A stretch of 6,055 bases of DNA from Devosia sp. (GCA_028290245.1 JAQGKG010000026.1:1-6055); one strand, 5' to 3'. Positions 1 to 6,055 are shown, counted from the first letter of the stretch. Notes: generated from the sequence alone by a model not told the origin. Numbers and translations are program-made.

Positions 1-248
1 AGCGCGAGGCCGATATCGTCAAGGCGCTTGGCGATGGTACGCTGGCGGCGGCGAGCCTTGATGTGTTCGAGACCGAGCCGCTGGCCGAGAGCAGCCCACT
101 TTGGGATATCGAGACCTGTTACATCACGCCCCATGTGGCGGCGATTTCCAACGAGAGCAGCGGCGTGCGCTATTTTTCGCAGGTCATCCGCGACAGCGAG
201 GCGGGCAAGCCGCTGGTCAATGTGGTGGACCGCAGCCGCGGCTATTAA
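1..248 (+). CDS. ghrA: GhrA-type glyoxylate/hydroxypyruvate reductase (2-hydroxyacid dehydrogenase), C-terminal part only
   Basis: This is the last 81 codons of a D-isomer-specific 2-hydroxyacid dehydrogenase; the first whole codon starts at base 3 and the stop is TAA at 246-248. The family reduces glyoxylate or hydroxypyruvate with NAD(P)H in the cytoplasm. Visible are the family signature LDVFETEPL, whose TEP glutamate fits the catalytic Glu, and then ITPHVAA, whose His is the expected acid/base partner. The tail ends VVDRSRGY, closely resembling the VDRARGY end of E. coli GhrA, which favours the GhrA subfamily over PGDH- or GhrB-like enzymes. The Rossmann NAD-binding core and the catalytic Arg lie outside the window, so cofactor and substrate preference cannot be judged. 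The gene is convergent with the aminopeptidase, with 16 bp between the two stop codons. Nothing suggests it is broken; it is only truncated by the window. Confidence 0.88.
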   Translation, partial: READIVKALGDGTLAAASLDVFETEPLAESSPLWDIETCYITPHVAAISNESSGVRYFSQVIRDSEAGKPLVNVVDRSRGY

Positions 249-264
249 GGCTCATAGGGGCTGG

Positions 265-1614
265 TTATGCTGGATAGCGCTGTTTGAGGACGCCGTAGAC
301 GGCGCGGATGCCTTGGTCGGTGCCGCCTTGACTGCGGCCGGCGCGGGCTTCAGGGGCCCAGCCGAAGATGTCGAGATGGACCCAGGCGGCGGCATTGGTG
401 ACGAAACGGCGGAGGAACAGGGCTGCGGTGATGGAACCGGCGAAACCGCCGCTGCCGGCGTTGTTCACGTCGGCAATTTTGGAGCTCATCATTGCGTCGT
501 AGGGCGACCAGAGCGGCATCTGCCAGAGCGGGTCGTCGCTGAGGGCACCTCGGGTCATGAGGTCGCGGGCCAATGCATCATCGGTGGAATAGAGCGGCGG
601 TAGTTCGGGACCGAGCGCGACGCGGGCGGCGCCGGTCAGGGTTGCCATGTCGATCAGCAGGTCGGGGTACTCCTCGTCAGCCAGTGCCAGTGCGTCGGCG
701 AGGATGAGGCGGCCTTCAGCATCGGTATTGCCGATCTCGACGGTCAGGCCTTTGCGCGACTTGAGGATATCGCCGGGGCGGAAAGATGCGCTGGCGATGG
801 AGTTTTCAACGATCGGGATGAGTACGCGCAGGCGAACCCGCAGGCCGGCCGAGACGATGGCATGAGCTAGTCCCAGCACGTTGGCGGCGCCGCCCATATC
901 CTTCTTCATGATCAGCATGCCGGCCGAGGTCTTGATATCGAGACCGCCGGTATCGAAGGTGACGCCCTTGCCGACCAGGGTCACCTTTGGATCGCCGACC
1001 CTGCCCCAAGTCAGGTCAATAAGACGGGGTGCCTCGGCGCTGGCGCGGCCAACGGCGTGGATCATGGGGAAATTGGCGCTTAATAATTCATCGCCGGCTG
1101 TGACTTCGATGGTCATGTTGCGGGCGGTCGCGAAGGCGCGAATTTCGGCTTCGAAGGCATCGGGGCCCAGGTCATTGGCTGGGGTGTTGATCAGGTCGCG
1201 GGCCAGTGTGGCGGCTTCGACGAGGCGGTCGACTTCTGCGGCATCAACGTTTTCGCTAGCCGCTAATTCTGGCGCCGAGCGGGTTTCGCGGTAGCGGTCG
1301 AAGCGATAGGCGCCGAGGCGGAAGCCGAGTGCTGCCAGATTGGCATCGCCATGGTTGCCTGCGAGGGCATAAGTGCCGCCAGATAGCGCGGCGCTGGCTA
1401 GGCCGGTTACAAGCGCTGGACGACCGGCGGATGCGCCAAGGCCGAATAGATAGGAGGCCAAGGTGCCATTTTCGCCGGGCAGTGCTAGCAGGCGCCCCCG
1501 TTGCCCGGTGAAGCCGTTCGCCTTGGCCCAGGCGCGGTGAGCGGGTGTCAATTCGGTGCCGGCCAGATCACCCTCTTCGACGCAGATAATTGGGATGATG
1601 GGGGACGTGGCCAT
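265..1614 (-). CDS. Leucyl aminopeptidase family protein (peptidase family M17)
   Basis: A complete 449-residue cytosolic metallo-aminopeptidase of family M17 (PepA/PepB-like), which removes N-terminal residues from peptides using two metal ions, usually as a hexamer. The catalytic domain occupies roughly residues 130-449. All expected ligands are visible: K216 and D221 in GKGVTFDTGG, D239 in KKDMGG, and D298 and E300 in the signature NTDAEGRL. Catalytic K228 (LDIKTSAGM) and R302 (EGR) are also present. Spacing between the ligands matches that of E. coli PepA. The N-terminal domain (about 1-125) is divergent and shorter than in PepA (about 500 residues total), as is common for alphaproteobacterial paralogues. 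The ATG at 1614 is preceded by AGGAG with a 7-nt gap, and a good promoter lies just upstream. It is apparently monocistronic: divergent from tadD and convergent with ghrA. The M17 assignment is very secure; substrate preference and whether to call it pepA or pepB are not, so no symbol is given. Confidence 0.95.
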   Translation of the reverse strand: MATSPIIPIICVEEGDLAGTELTPAHRAWAKANGFTGQRGRLLALPGENGTLASYLFGLGASAGRPALVTGLASAALSGGTYALAGNHGDANLAALGFRLGAYRFDRYRETRSAPELAASENVDAAEVDRLVEAATLARDLINTPANDLGPDAFEAEIRAFATARNMTIEVTAGDELLSANFPMIHAVGRASAEAPRLIDLTWGRVGDPKVTLVGKGVTFDTGGLDIKTSAGMLIMKKDMGGAANVLGLAHAIVSAGLRVRLRVLIPIVENSIASASFRPGDILKSRKGLTVEIGNTDAEGRLILADALALADEEYPDLLIDMATLTGAARVALGPELPPLYSTDDALARDLMTRGALSDDPLWQMPLWSPYDAMMSSKIADVNNAGSGGFAGSITAALFLRRFVTNAAAWVHLDIFGWAPEARAGRSQGGTDQGIRAVYGVLKQRYPA

Positions 1615-1621
1615 GGCAAAA

Positions 1622-1626
1622 CTCCT
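1622..1626 (-). promoter_or_regulatory. Ribosome binding site of the M17 aminopeptidase
   Basis: Read on the minus strand, AGGAG lies 7 nt before the ATG whose first base is 1614. This is a strong Shine-Dalgarno match at normal spacing and fixes the start of the aminopeptidase. Confidence 0.8.
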
Positions 1627-1640
1627 GCGTGATATGTGCC

Positions 1641-1669
1641 GTTGTAGCGACCCGGCAGAGTCGCGGCAA
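1641..1669 (-). promoter_or_regulatory. Putative sigma70-type promoter of the M17 aminopeptidase
   Basis: On the minus strand, TTGCCG (1664-1669, 4 of 6 to TTGACA) and TACAAC (1641-1646, 4 of 6 to TATAAT) are separated by exactly 17 bp. Transcription would start near 1634, giving a leader of about 20 nt that contains the AGGAG ribosome site. The elements are seen in the sequence; activity is inferred. Confidence 0.5.
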
Positions 1670-1686
1670 CGCTGCTCAGCTCTACT

Positions 1687-1701
1687 TTAACTGGGTGTTA
1701 G
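1687..1701 (+). promoter_or_regulatory. CtrA-box-like motif upstream of tadD
   Basis: TTAA-N7-TTAG (half-sites 1687-1690 and 1698-1701) differs by one base from the alphaproteobacterial CtrA consensus TTAA-N7-TTAA. A further TTAA follows at 1704-1707. It lies 53 bp before the preferred tadD GTG, a plausible position for an activator overlapping the -35 region. CtrA is an essential cell-cycle response regulator that controls pilus genes in Caulobacter. A single degenerate match in AT-richer intergenic DNA can occur by chance, so this is a candidate only. Confidence 0.35.
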
Positions 1702-1742
1702 GGTTAATGATTTACTTCACGGGTGACGGTGCCGCCTGGCCC

Positions 1743-1748
1743 GAGGAG
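1743..1748 (+). promoter_or_regulatory. Ribosome binding site deciding the tadD start
   Basis: GAGGAG ends 6 nt before the GTG at 1755. It is the only strong Shine-Dalgarno sequence near the possible tadD starts and is the main reason to choose GTG 1755 over ATG 1707 or GTG 1629. Confidence 0.7.
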
Positions 1749-1754
1749 TTGCCC

Positions 1755-2519
1755 GTGACGTCGCTGACCCACTTTATCAAGCCCTTGCGCAGTCTGTTGC
1801 TGGCCGGTGTGGCTGTGGTGGCAATCAGTGCCTGTGCCCTCAATCGCATGCCGTCGCCGGATTACTCCGGCATGGCCGCCGGGCAGAGCCAGCAAACGCT
1901 GGGCGAACTCACCGCACGCTACAAGAACAATCCGAAAGACAAGGGCGTCGCGATCCATTACGCGGCGGCGCTGCGGGCCGTGGGACAGAGCCAGCAGGCC
2001 GTTGCCGTGTTGGAAATCAGCATGAGCCAGTACCCTCGGGATGCTGAGGTCAATGTCGCCTATGCCAAGGCACTGACCGCCGAGGGGCGGTTCGAGCAAT
2101 CGCTACAGGTGCTGGACAATGTGATCCGCCCCGAGGCACCGGACTGGAATGCACTACTGGTCAAAGGCGCGACGCTCGACCAATTGGAGCGCAACGCCGA
2201 GGCGCGGGTGCTCTACACACAGGCACTGGTGTTTGCACCCGGCGAGGCTTCGATCGAGGCCAATATGGGCCTATCTTATGCCATGACAAACGAATTGCCG
2301 GCTGCCGAGCAGCATTTGCGCCGGGCAGTCCAGATGCAGGGCGCCACCAGCCGGATCCGGCAGAACCTGGCGCTGGTGATCGGGCTGCAGGGGCGGTTCG
2401 ATGAATGCCGCGCGATCTATGCGGCGGAGCTGCCGCCCGAGCAGGTCGAGAGCAACATGGCCTATGTGCGGGCGCTGCTGACCCAGCAGAACCGCTGGGA
2501 CATGATCGCAAAGGGCTAG
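1755..2519 (+). CDS. tadD: TPR-repeat lipoprotein TadD, Tad/Flp pilus assembly protein
   Basis: A 254-residue protein when started at GTG 1755, which has GAGGAG 6 nt upstream and puts the signal peptide at the very N-terminus: basic residues (K9, R12), a hydrophobic stretch at about 13-25, then lipobox AISAC with C27 as the lipidated residue. The frame is open further upstream, so longer starts (ATG 1707, GTG 1629) are possible but bury the signal peptide. The mature part is almost all helical TPR-like repeats, about five of them: roughly 64-96, 97-128, 131-163, 165-197 and 198-230. In Tad systems TadD is an outer-membrane-directed lipoprotein thought to help the RcpA/CpaC secretin assemble. 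The TPR-lipoprotein architecture plus adjacency to tadABC supports the name; TPR sequence alone would not. It faces tadC tail to tail instead of following it, so it needs its own promoter, and a terminator follows at 2555. Confidence 0.85.
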   Translation: MTSLTHFIKPLRSLLLAGVAVVAISACALNRMPSPDYSGMAAGQSQQTLGELTARYKNNPKDKGVAIHYAAALRAVGQSQQAVAVLEISMSQYPRDAEVNVAYAKALTAEGRFEQSLQVLDNVIRPEAPDWNALLVKGATLDQLERNAEARVLYTQALVFAPGEASIEANMGLSYAMTNELPAAEQHLRRAVQMQGATSRIRQNLALVIGLQGRFDECRAIYAAELPPEQVESNMAYVRALLTQQNRWDMIAKG

Positions 2520-2554
2520 GCTGCTCTTCAGCTTCCAGCCATTGCAATATCAGA

Positions 2555-2590
2555 GCCGCGCAAACGGAAGTCCCGCTTGCGCGGTATTTT
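2555..2590 (+). terminator. Intrinsic terminator after tadD, in the convergent tadD/tadC gap
   Basis: CCGCGCAA (2556-2563) pairs perfectly with TTGCGCGG (2577-2584). After one A-C mismatch the stem continues with CGG (2565-2567) and CCG (2573-2575) around a 5-nt loop, and a G-T pair (2555/2585) extends the base. The sequence TATTTTGTTG follows, a usable T-tract on the plus strand. It begins 36 bp after the tadD stop. On the minus strand no T-run directly follows the stem, so termination of tadC transcripts here would be weaker. Confidence 0.75.
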
Positions 2591-2598
2591 GTTGTGGC

Positions 2599-3606
2599 TC
2601 AGCCACCACCGACGGTGCTGGCGACCGGGCCGCCGAAGACCTTGATCATGGCGGGTGCCATGATGACGATGAACAGCACCGGCAGGAAGAACAGGATCAG
2701 CGGCACGGTCATCTTGGGTGGCAGTGAGGCGGCTTTCTTTTCAGCATCCATCATGCGCATTTCACGGCCTTCTTCGGCCATGACGCGCAAGGCTTGACCT
2801 ACGGGGGTACCGTAGCGATCAGCCTGGATGAGCGCTGTCATCACCGATTTCACGCCATCGAGGCCGGTGCGGCGCGCCAAATTTTCATAGGCGCGGCCGC
2901 GGTCTTCGAGGAAGGACAGTTCAGCCGTGGTGAGGGTCAACTCTTCGGCAAGCTCGATGCTCTGTGAGCCAATTTCCTTGGCGACGCGCTTGAAAGCGTG
3001 CTCGACCGACATGCCGGATTCCACGCAAAGCAGCATCAAATCGAGGCAATCGGGCCAAGCACGCCTGATCGAGAACTGCCGCTTGCTGGTGGTGTTCCTG
3101 AGCAGAACCATCGGCAGATAGGCGCCGACCAGCGCTCCGCCGATAGCATAGGTGAGGTTGAGATAAAGTGGGCGGCCACCGGGCGCCAGCACCAGCAGGT
3201 AGAATGCTGCGAAGAGGAAGATACTGATGGGCGTTGCGAGGCGCGCGAACAGAAACGTGGTTAGGTGCCCCTGCCCGCGATAGCCGGCCATGGCCAGATT
3301 GTCGACGGTAGCATCGTCCTGGAACGCTTTCTTGAGGTCGAAGCGCTCGACCACATTCTTCATATAGGTCTTGGTTTCGCCGTTACGCCGGATACCCCGG
3401 CTATCGGTGGCGACGGCACCGCGCAGCCGGGCCATTTCCTCGGCGCGCATCTTCTCGCGCTCGAGAGCAACGCGCTTGATGCGGTCCTTCAACTGCGATT
3501 TGACGATGAAGCTGGTACCGAAGGTGAAAACCACCGCTGCCGCCGAAACTGCGGCAAGCACGGAGATCAGGAATTCCCGCTGGGTCAGAAGCGCGAAGAT
3601 GTTCAT
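2599..3606 (-). CDS. tadC: TadC, inner-membrane platform protein of the Tad/Flp pilus (type II secretion F family)
   Basis: A 335-residue inner-membrane protein, normal length for TadC (CpaH in Caulobacter). An N-terminal hydrophobic segment (about 13-35) is followed by a basic cytoplasmic stretch, a second hydrophobic region at about 117-141, a third at about 152-169, the cytoplasmic T2SSF domain (about 181-300), and a final membrane helix at about 301-322. Family-typical features are RRAWPDCLDLMLLCVESGMS (181-200) opening the domain and QADRYGTPVGQALRVMAEEG (261-280) near its end. TadC works with TadB as the platform that couples the TadA ATPase to pilin extraction from the membrane. The ATG at 3606 has GGAG 6 nt upstream. 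It follows tadB by 12 bp and is the last gene of the minus-strand operon in view. It could be mistaken for TadB by domain alone, but gene order and termini fit TadC. Confidence 0.93.
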   Translation of the reverse strand: MNIFALLTQREFLISVLAAVSAAAVVFTFGTSFIVKSQLKDRIKRVALEREKMRAEEMARLRGAVATDSRGIRRNGETKTYMKNVVERFDLKKAFQDDATVDNLAMAGYRGQGHLTTFLFARLATPISIFLFAAFYLLVLAPGGRPLYLNLTYAIGGALVGAYLPMVLLRNTTSKRQFSIRRAWPDCLDLMLLCVESGMSVEHAFKRVAKEIGSQSIELAEELTLTTAELSFLEDRGRAYENLARRTGLDGVKSVMTALIQADRYGTPVGQALRVMAEEGREMRMMDAEKKAASLPPKMTVPLILFFLPVLFIVIMAPAMIKVFGGPVASTVGGG

Positions 3607-3612
3607 TGCGAT

Positions 3613-3616
3613 CTCC
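3613..3616 (-). promoter_or_regulatory. Ribosome binding site of tadC
   Basis: On the minus strand GGAG lies in the 12-bp tadB-tadC gap, 6 nt before the tadC ATG. Its position just beyond the tadB stop (TGA, 3619-3621) is typical of co-translated operon genes. Confidence 0.7.
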
Positions 3617-3618
3617 GA

Positions 3619-4596
3619 TCAGTATTCGAACTGAACCATCTTGTTCATGACGAAGATGCCCAAGGACAGCATGAACACGCCGACGCCGAGCCAAATCTGG
3701 CCGAGCGGGGTGAAAAACAGTGGTGCCAGGTAGGACGGCGAAACGACGCTGACCAGAATGCCGACCACGAAGGGCAGCGAGCCGATAATGCCCGCCGACG
3801 CCTTGGCTTCGGAAGACATGGCCTTGATCTTCTGCTTCATCTTCTTGCGGTTGCGCAGCACCTTGGCAAGATTCCCCAGCGCTTCGCTGAGATTGCCACC
3901 TGACTGCTGCTGCACGGTGATGACAACGACGAAAAAGTTGACCTCGGACAGCGGTACGCGATCCAGCAAGACGCCGACGGCCTCGCTCATCGACATGCCG
4001 AAAGCCTGTTGATCGAGCACGCGACCAAATTCGGACCGTACCGGTTCCTTGGCATCCTTGGCCACGACGCGGATGGAATCGTTGAGCGGCAAGCCGGTCT
4101 TGACGCCACGCACGATGGCTTCGACGGCGTTGGGCAATTCATCGAGGAACAGGCTCTGGTATTTCTTGCGCTTGCGCTTGATCCACATGCGCGGCAGCAA
4201 ATAGCCCGCGGCAAGGGCGAACACCGGCGCGAGAAAGATCGGCACCTGCAACACCACGAGAATGAACAGCACCACGACGCCGAAAATGATGCTGTTGCGG
4301 ATGAAGACGCCTGGCCTGATGGTCATGCCGGCCTGGAACAGCATCTGCTGTACGGTCAGGCGCTTCTTGGCATTGAGGGAGGCTGTCTGCGACTTGAGGG
4401 CCAGCGTGACGCTCTTGCGGCGCTCGTCGCGACTACGCGCAGCATCGACTTCCAGCCGGTTGACCCGAATATCGCCCTGCAGGGCCTTGCGGCGCTTATT
4501 AGCGCGACCGCTGCTGCCGAAAGCCGAGGGAACCAGTGCAAAGCCGGCAGCACCGACGGCGACCATGGCAAGGACGATGAGCAGGATGGTGGTCAT
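3619..4596 (-). CDS. tadB: TadB, inner-membrane platform protein of the Tad/Flp pilus (type II secretion F family)
   Basis: A 325-residue membrane protein of normal TadB length (CpaG in Caulobacter). It has an N-terminal membrane helix (about 3-23), a basic, charged cytoplasmic stretch (about 31-80), a hydrophobic pair at about 100-136, the cytoplasmic T2SSF domain (about 150-265), and two C-terminal membrane helices (about 267-287 and 299-317). Family-typical stretches are ELPNAVEAIVRGVKTGLPLN (153-172) and QQQSGGNLSEALGNLAKVLR (229-248). With TadC it forms the membrane platform on which the TadA/CpaF ATPase acts to polymerise Flp pilins. Its ATG abuts the TAA stop of tadA with no base between (TAAATG), and no strong Shine-Dalgarno sequence precedes it, so translation is probably coupled to tadA. 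tadC follows 12 bp later. Confidence 0.94.
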   Translation of the reverse strand: MTTILLIVLAMVAVGAAGFALVPSAFGSSGRANKRRKALQGDIRVNRLEVDAARSRDERRKSVTLALKSQTASLNAKKRLTVQQMLFQAGMTIRPGVFIRNSIIFGVVVLFILVVLQVPIFLAPVFALAAGYLLPRMWIKRKRKKYQSLFLDELPNAVEAIVRGVKTGLPLNDSIRVVAKDAKEPVRSEFGRVLDQQAFGMSMSEAVGVLLDRVPLSEVNFFVVVITVQQQSGGNLSEALGNLAKVLRNRKKMKQKIKAMSSEAKASAGIIGSLPFVVGILVSVVSPSYLAPLFFTPLGQIWLGVGVFMLSLGIFVMNKMVQFEY

Positions 4597-6055
4597 TTAC
4601 GAATCCAACAACTCGTGATGCTCGGTGTTGGACTTTTCGAGCGCTTCGATCAAATTGGCTTCTTCGTTGAAGTAGCGAGCACGCTCGGCGAACTGCGGCT
4701 TGGTGATGCCGGTGGAGTGGTGCTTGCCCATCAGCATGCCGTTGCTGTCTTCGCCCATGATGTCATAGAGGAAGATATCCTGGGTCACGATCACGTCGCC
4801 TTCCATACCGAGAACCTCGGTAATGTGGGTAATGCGGCGTGAGCCGTCGCGCAGGCGAGCAGCCTGCACCACGACATCGATCGAAGAGGTGATCATCTCG
4901 CGAATGGTGCGGCTGGGCAGGCTATAGCCGCCCATGGTGATCATGGATTCAAGGCGTGACAGGGCTTCGCGCGGGCTGTTGGCGTGCAGCGTACCCATCG
5001 AGCCGTCATGGCCGGTGTTCATGGCCTGGAGCAGATCGAAGCTCTCTGGGCCACGGACTTCGCCGACGATGATGCGTTCGGGGCGCATACGCAGGCAATT
5101 TTTGATGAGATCGCGCATGGTGATCTCGCCCTCACCCTCGAGGTTAGGCGGGCGGGTTTCGAGGCGAACGACGTGGGGCTGCTGCAGCTGCAATTCAGCC
5201 GAGTCTTCGCAGGTGATGACGCGTTCGTCCTTCTCGATGAAGGCCGTAAGGCAGTTCAGCAAAGTGGTCTTGCCGGAACCGGTACCGCCCGAGATCAGCA
5301 CATTGGCGCGGACGCGACCGAGGATGCGCAGCACTTCGGCGCCTTCGGGCGAGATCGAGCCATATTTGACCAGCTGCTGGAGCGTCAGCTTGTCTTTCTT
5401 GAACTTGCGGATGGTGAGTGCGGCGCCGTCGATGGCCAGCGGCGGCGCGATGACGTTGACGCGCGAACCGTCGGGAAGGCGGGCGTCGCAAATGGGGGAG
5501 CTTTCATCGACGCGGCGACCGACCTGGCTGACGATGCGCTGGCATACGTTCATCAAGTGAGCGTCGTCGCGGAAACGTACGTTGGTCAGGCGCACCTTGC
5601 CGGCGACTTCGATGTAACATTTCTGGCTGCCGTTCACCATGATGTCGGAGATGTCGTCCCGCGCTAGTAGCGGCTCAAGCGGGCCATAACCAAGCACGTC
5701 ATTGCAGATGTCCTCGAGCAGGTCTTCCTGCTCGGAGATCGACATGATGATGGATTTGAGCGCGATGATTTCGGCGACGATGTCGCGGATTTCTTCGCGT
5801 GCCGCGTCCTGGTCCATGGTCGCGAGCTGGCTGAGATCTATGGAATCGATCAGCGCGTTGAAAATCGCCGACTTGGTTTGGAAGTATTCCTTGTCGCGTG
5901 CAGCATCGGCGGGGGCGCGGACATCGACGACTTCTTCAGCAGTACGAATGCGGCTGGCCATGCTGTCGTTGTCGCTAGTGCGGCGTACAGCGGCTGGTTC
6001 GGCACGCGTGGGGCTGGCAATCGGACGCGCAATTTCGCCGACTCCCGGAGTATTG
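4597..6055 (-). CDS. cpaF: TadA/CpaF, secretion ATPase of the Tad/Flp pilus (5' end outside window)
   Basis: A GSPII_E/VirB11-type cytoplasmic ATPase that powers Flp pilus extension, and in some species retraction. At least 485 residues are in view, because the frame is open to the right edge. Numbering from the Met codon at 5961: an N-terminal domain at about 30-215; Walker A GGTGSGKTT at 225-233; Asp box ITCEDSAELQL at 249-259; atypical Walker B RIIVGEVRG at 296-304; His box GHDGSMGTLHANS at 317-329. All expected catalytic motifs are intact. The 31 codons before 5961 read as a Pro/Ala/Arg/Ser-rich linker, as in other alphaproteobacterial CpaF N-termini, and the Met at 5961 has no Shine-Dalgarno sequence, so the true start is probably beyond 6055. 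The TAA at 4597-4599 directly touches the tadB ATG. Upstream neighbours (probably cpaE and other cpa genes) are not visible. The family and system are secure. Confidence 0.95.
   Translation of the reverse strand, partial: NTPGVGEIARPIASPTRAEPAAVRRTSDNDSMASRIRTAEEVVDVRAPADAARDKEYFQTKSAIFNALIDSIDLSQLATMDQDAAREEIRDIVAEIIALKSIIMSISEQEDLLEDICNDVLGYGPLEPLLARDDISDIMVNGSQKCYIEVAGKVRLTNVRFRDDAHLMNVCQRIVSQVGRRVDESSPICDARLPDGSRVNVIAPPLAIDGAALTIRKFKKDKLTLQQLVKYGSISPEGAEVLRILGRVRANVLISGGTGSGKTTLLNCLTAFIEKDERVITCEDSAELQLQQPHVVRLETRPPNLEGEGEITMRDLIKNCLRMRPERIIVGEVRGPESFDLLQAMNTGHDGSMGTLHANSPREALSRLESMITMGGYSLPSRTIREMITSSIDVVVQAARLRDGSRRITHITEVLGMEGDVIVTQDIFLYDIMGEDSNGMLMGKHHSTGITKPQFAERARYFNEEANLIEALEKSNTEHHELLDS

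Noticed and set aside
28..603. Open plus-strand frame of 191 codons across the ghrA end and the aminopeptidase 3' end
   Set aside because: It overlaps ghrA in the wrong frame and then the aminopeptidase in antisense; the translation begins Arg/Trp-rich and turns Gly/Ala/Glu-rich, as frame shadows do.
881..1294. Open plus-strand frame of 137 codons inside the aminopeptidase gene
   Set aside because: Fully antisense to the conserved catalytic domain of M17; Ser/Arg/Ala-rich shadow translation.
1683..1718. Sigma70 promoter for tadD (TACTTT at 1683 or TACTTC at 1713 as -10)
   Set aside because: Neither has a recognisable -35 at 16-18 bp, so I do not call a promoter; an activator-dependent promoter at the CtrA-like motif is possible but unproven.
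2405..2797. Plus-strand frame of 130 codons spanning the tadD end, the intergenic terminator and the tadC end
   Set aside because: It overlaps tadD out of frame, runs through the terminator hairpin, then is antisense to tadC; no support as a gene.
3265..3903. Open plus-strand frame of 212 codons opposite tadC and tadB
   Set aside because: Antisense shadow crossing the tadB-tadC junction; composition is low-complexity charged and there is no recognisable motif.
4009..4842. Open plus-strand frame of 277 codons opposite tadB and the 3' end of cpaF
   Set aside because: It lies entirely antisense to two well-supported genes, is rich in His/Asp/Gln/Glu/Ala as expected of a reverse-frame shadow in GC-rich DNA, and shows no domain.
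4934..5667. Two overlapping plus-strand open frames opposite cpaF (4934-5560 and 4984-5667)
   Set aside because: Both are antisense to the conserved ATPase core, in different frames over the same bases, and neither shows a domain or ribosome site of its own.
1..6055. A novel defence, mobile or RNA-based system
   Set aside because: All coding space belongs to known families, intergenic gaps are short (140, 79, 16 and 12 bp), and I saw no repeats, tRNA or rRNA, transposase, integrase or CRISPR-like structure.

Overview
The window looks like chromosomal DNA from a GC-rich alphaproteobacterium. The order cpaF(tadA)-tadB-tadC with a nearby tadD, together with an alphaproteobacterial-style M17 aminopeptidase of about 450 residues, suggests Hyphomicrobiales (Rhizobiales), possibly a Devosia-like genus. 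The genus is a guess from gene content; the order-level placement is firmer.

Layout: (1) 1-248, + strand: the 3' end of a GhrA-type glyoxylate/hydroxypyruvate reductase, cut by the window edge. (2) 265-1614, - strand: a complete M17 leucyl aminopeptidase family gene, convergent with (1) across only 16 bp. (3) 1615-1754: a short divergent intergenic region with a good sigma70-like promoter for the aminopeptidase and a CtrA-box-like motif (TTAA-N7-TTAG) upstream of tadD. (4) 1755-2519, + strand: a TPR-repeat lipoprotein, TadD. (5) 2520-2598: a convergent intergenic gap with a clear intrinsic terminator. (6) 2599-6055, - strand: tadC, tadB and tadA/cpaF, transcribed from right to left in a tightly packed operon. 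cpaF is still open at the right edge, so its start and the rest of the operon (probably cpaE and the other cpa genes) lie outside.

How the genes work together: TadA/CpaF is the hexameric cytoplasmic ATPase, and TadB and TadC are the inner-membrane platform proteins of the Tad (tight adherence) type IVc/Flp pilus. TadD is the accessory TPR lipoprotein, probably helping to place the outer-membrane secretin. tadD lies in the opposite orientation with its own upstream region, so it is probably transcribed independently of tadABC. The left part is housekeeping metabolism: 2-oxoacid reduction and peptide turnover.

I found no RNA genes, insertion sequences, CRISPR arrays or attachment sites, and no evidence of a previously undescribed system. 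The more interesting points are the possible CtrA (cell-cycle) input to tadD, the inverted tadD, and start-codon corrections for tadD and cpaF.
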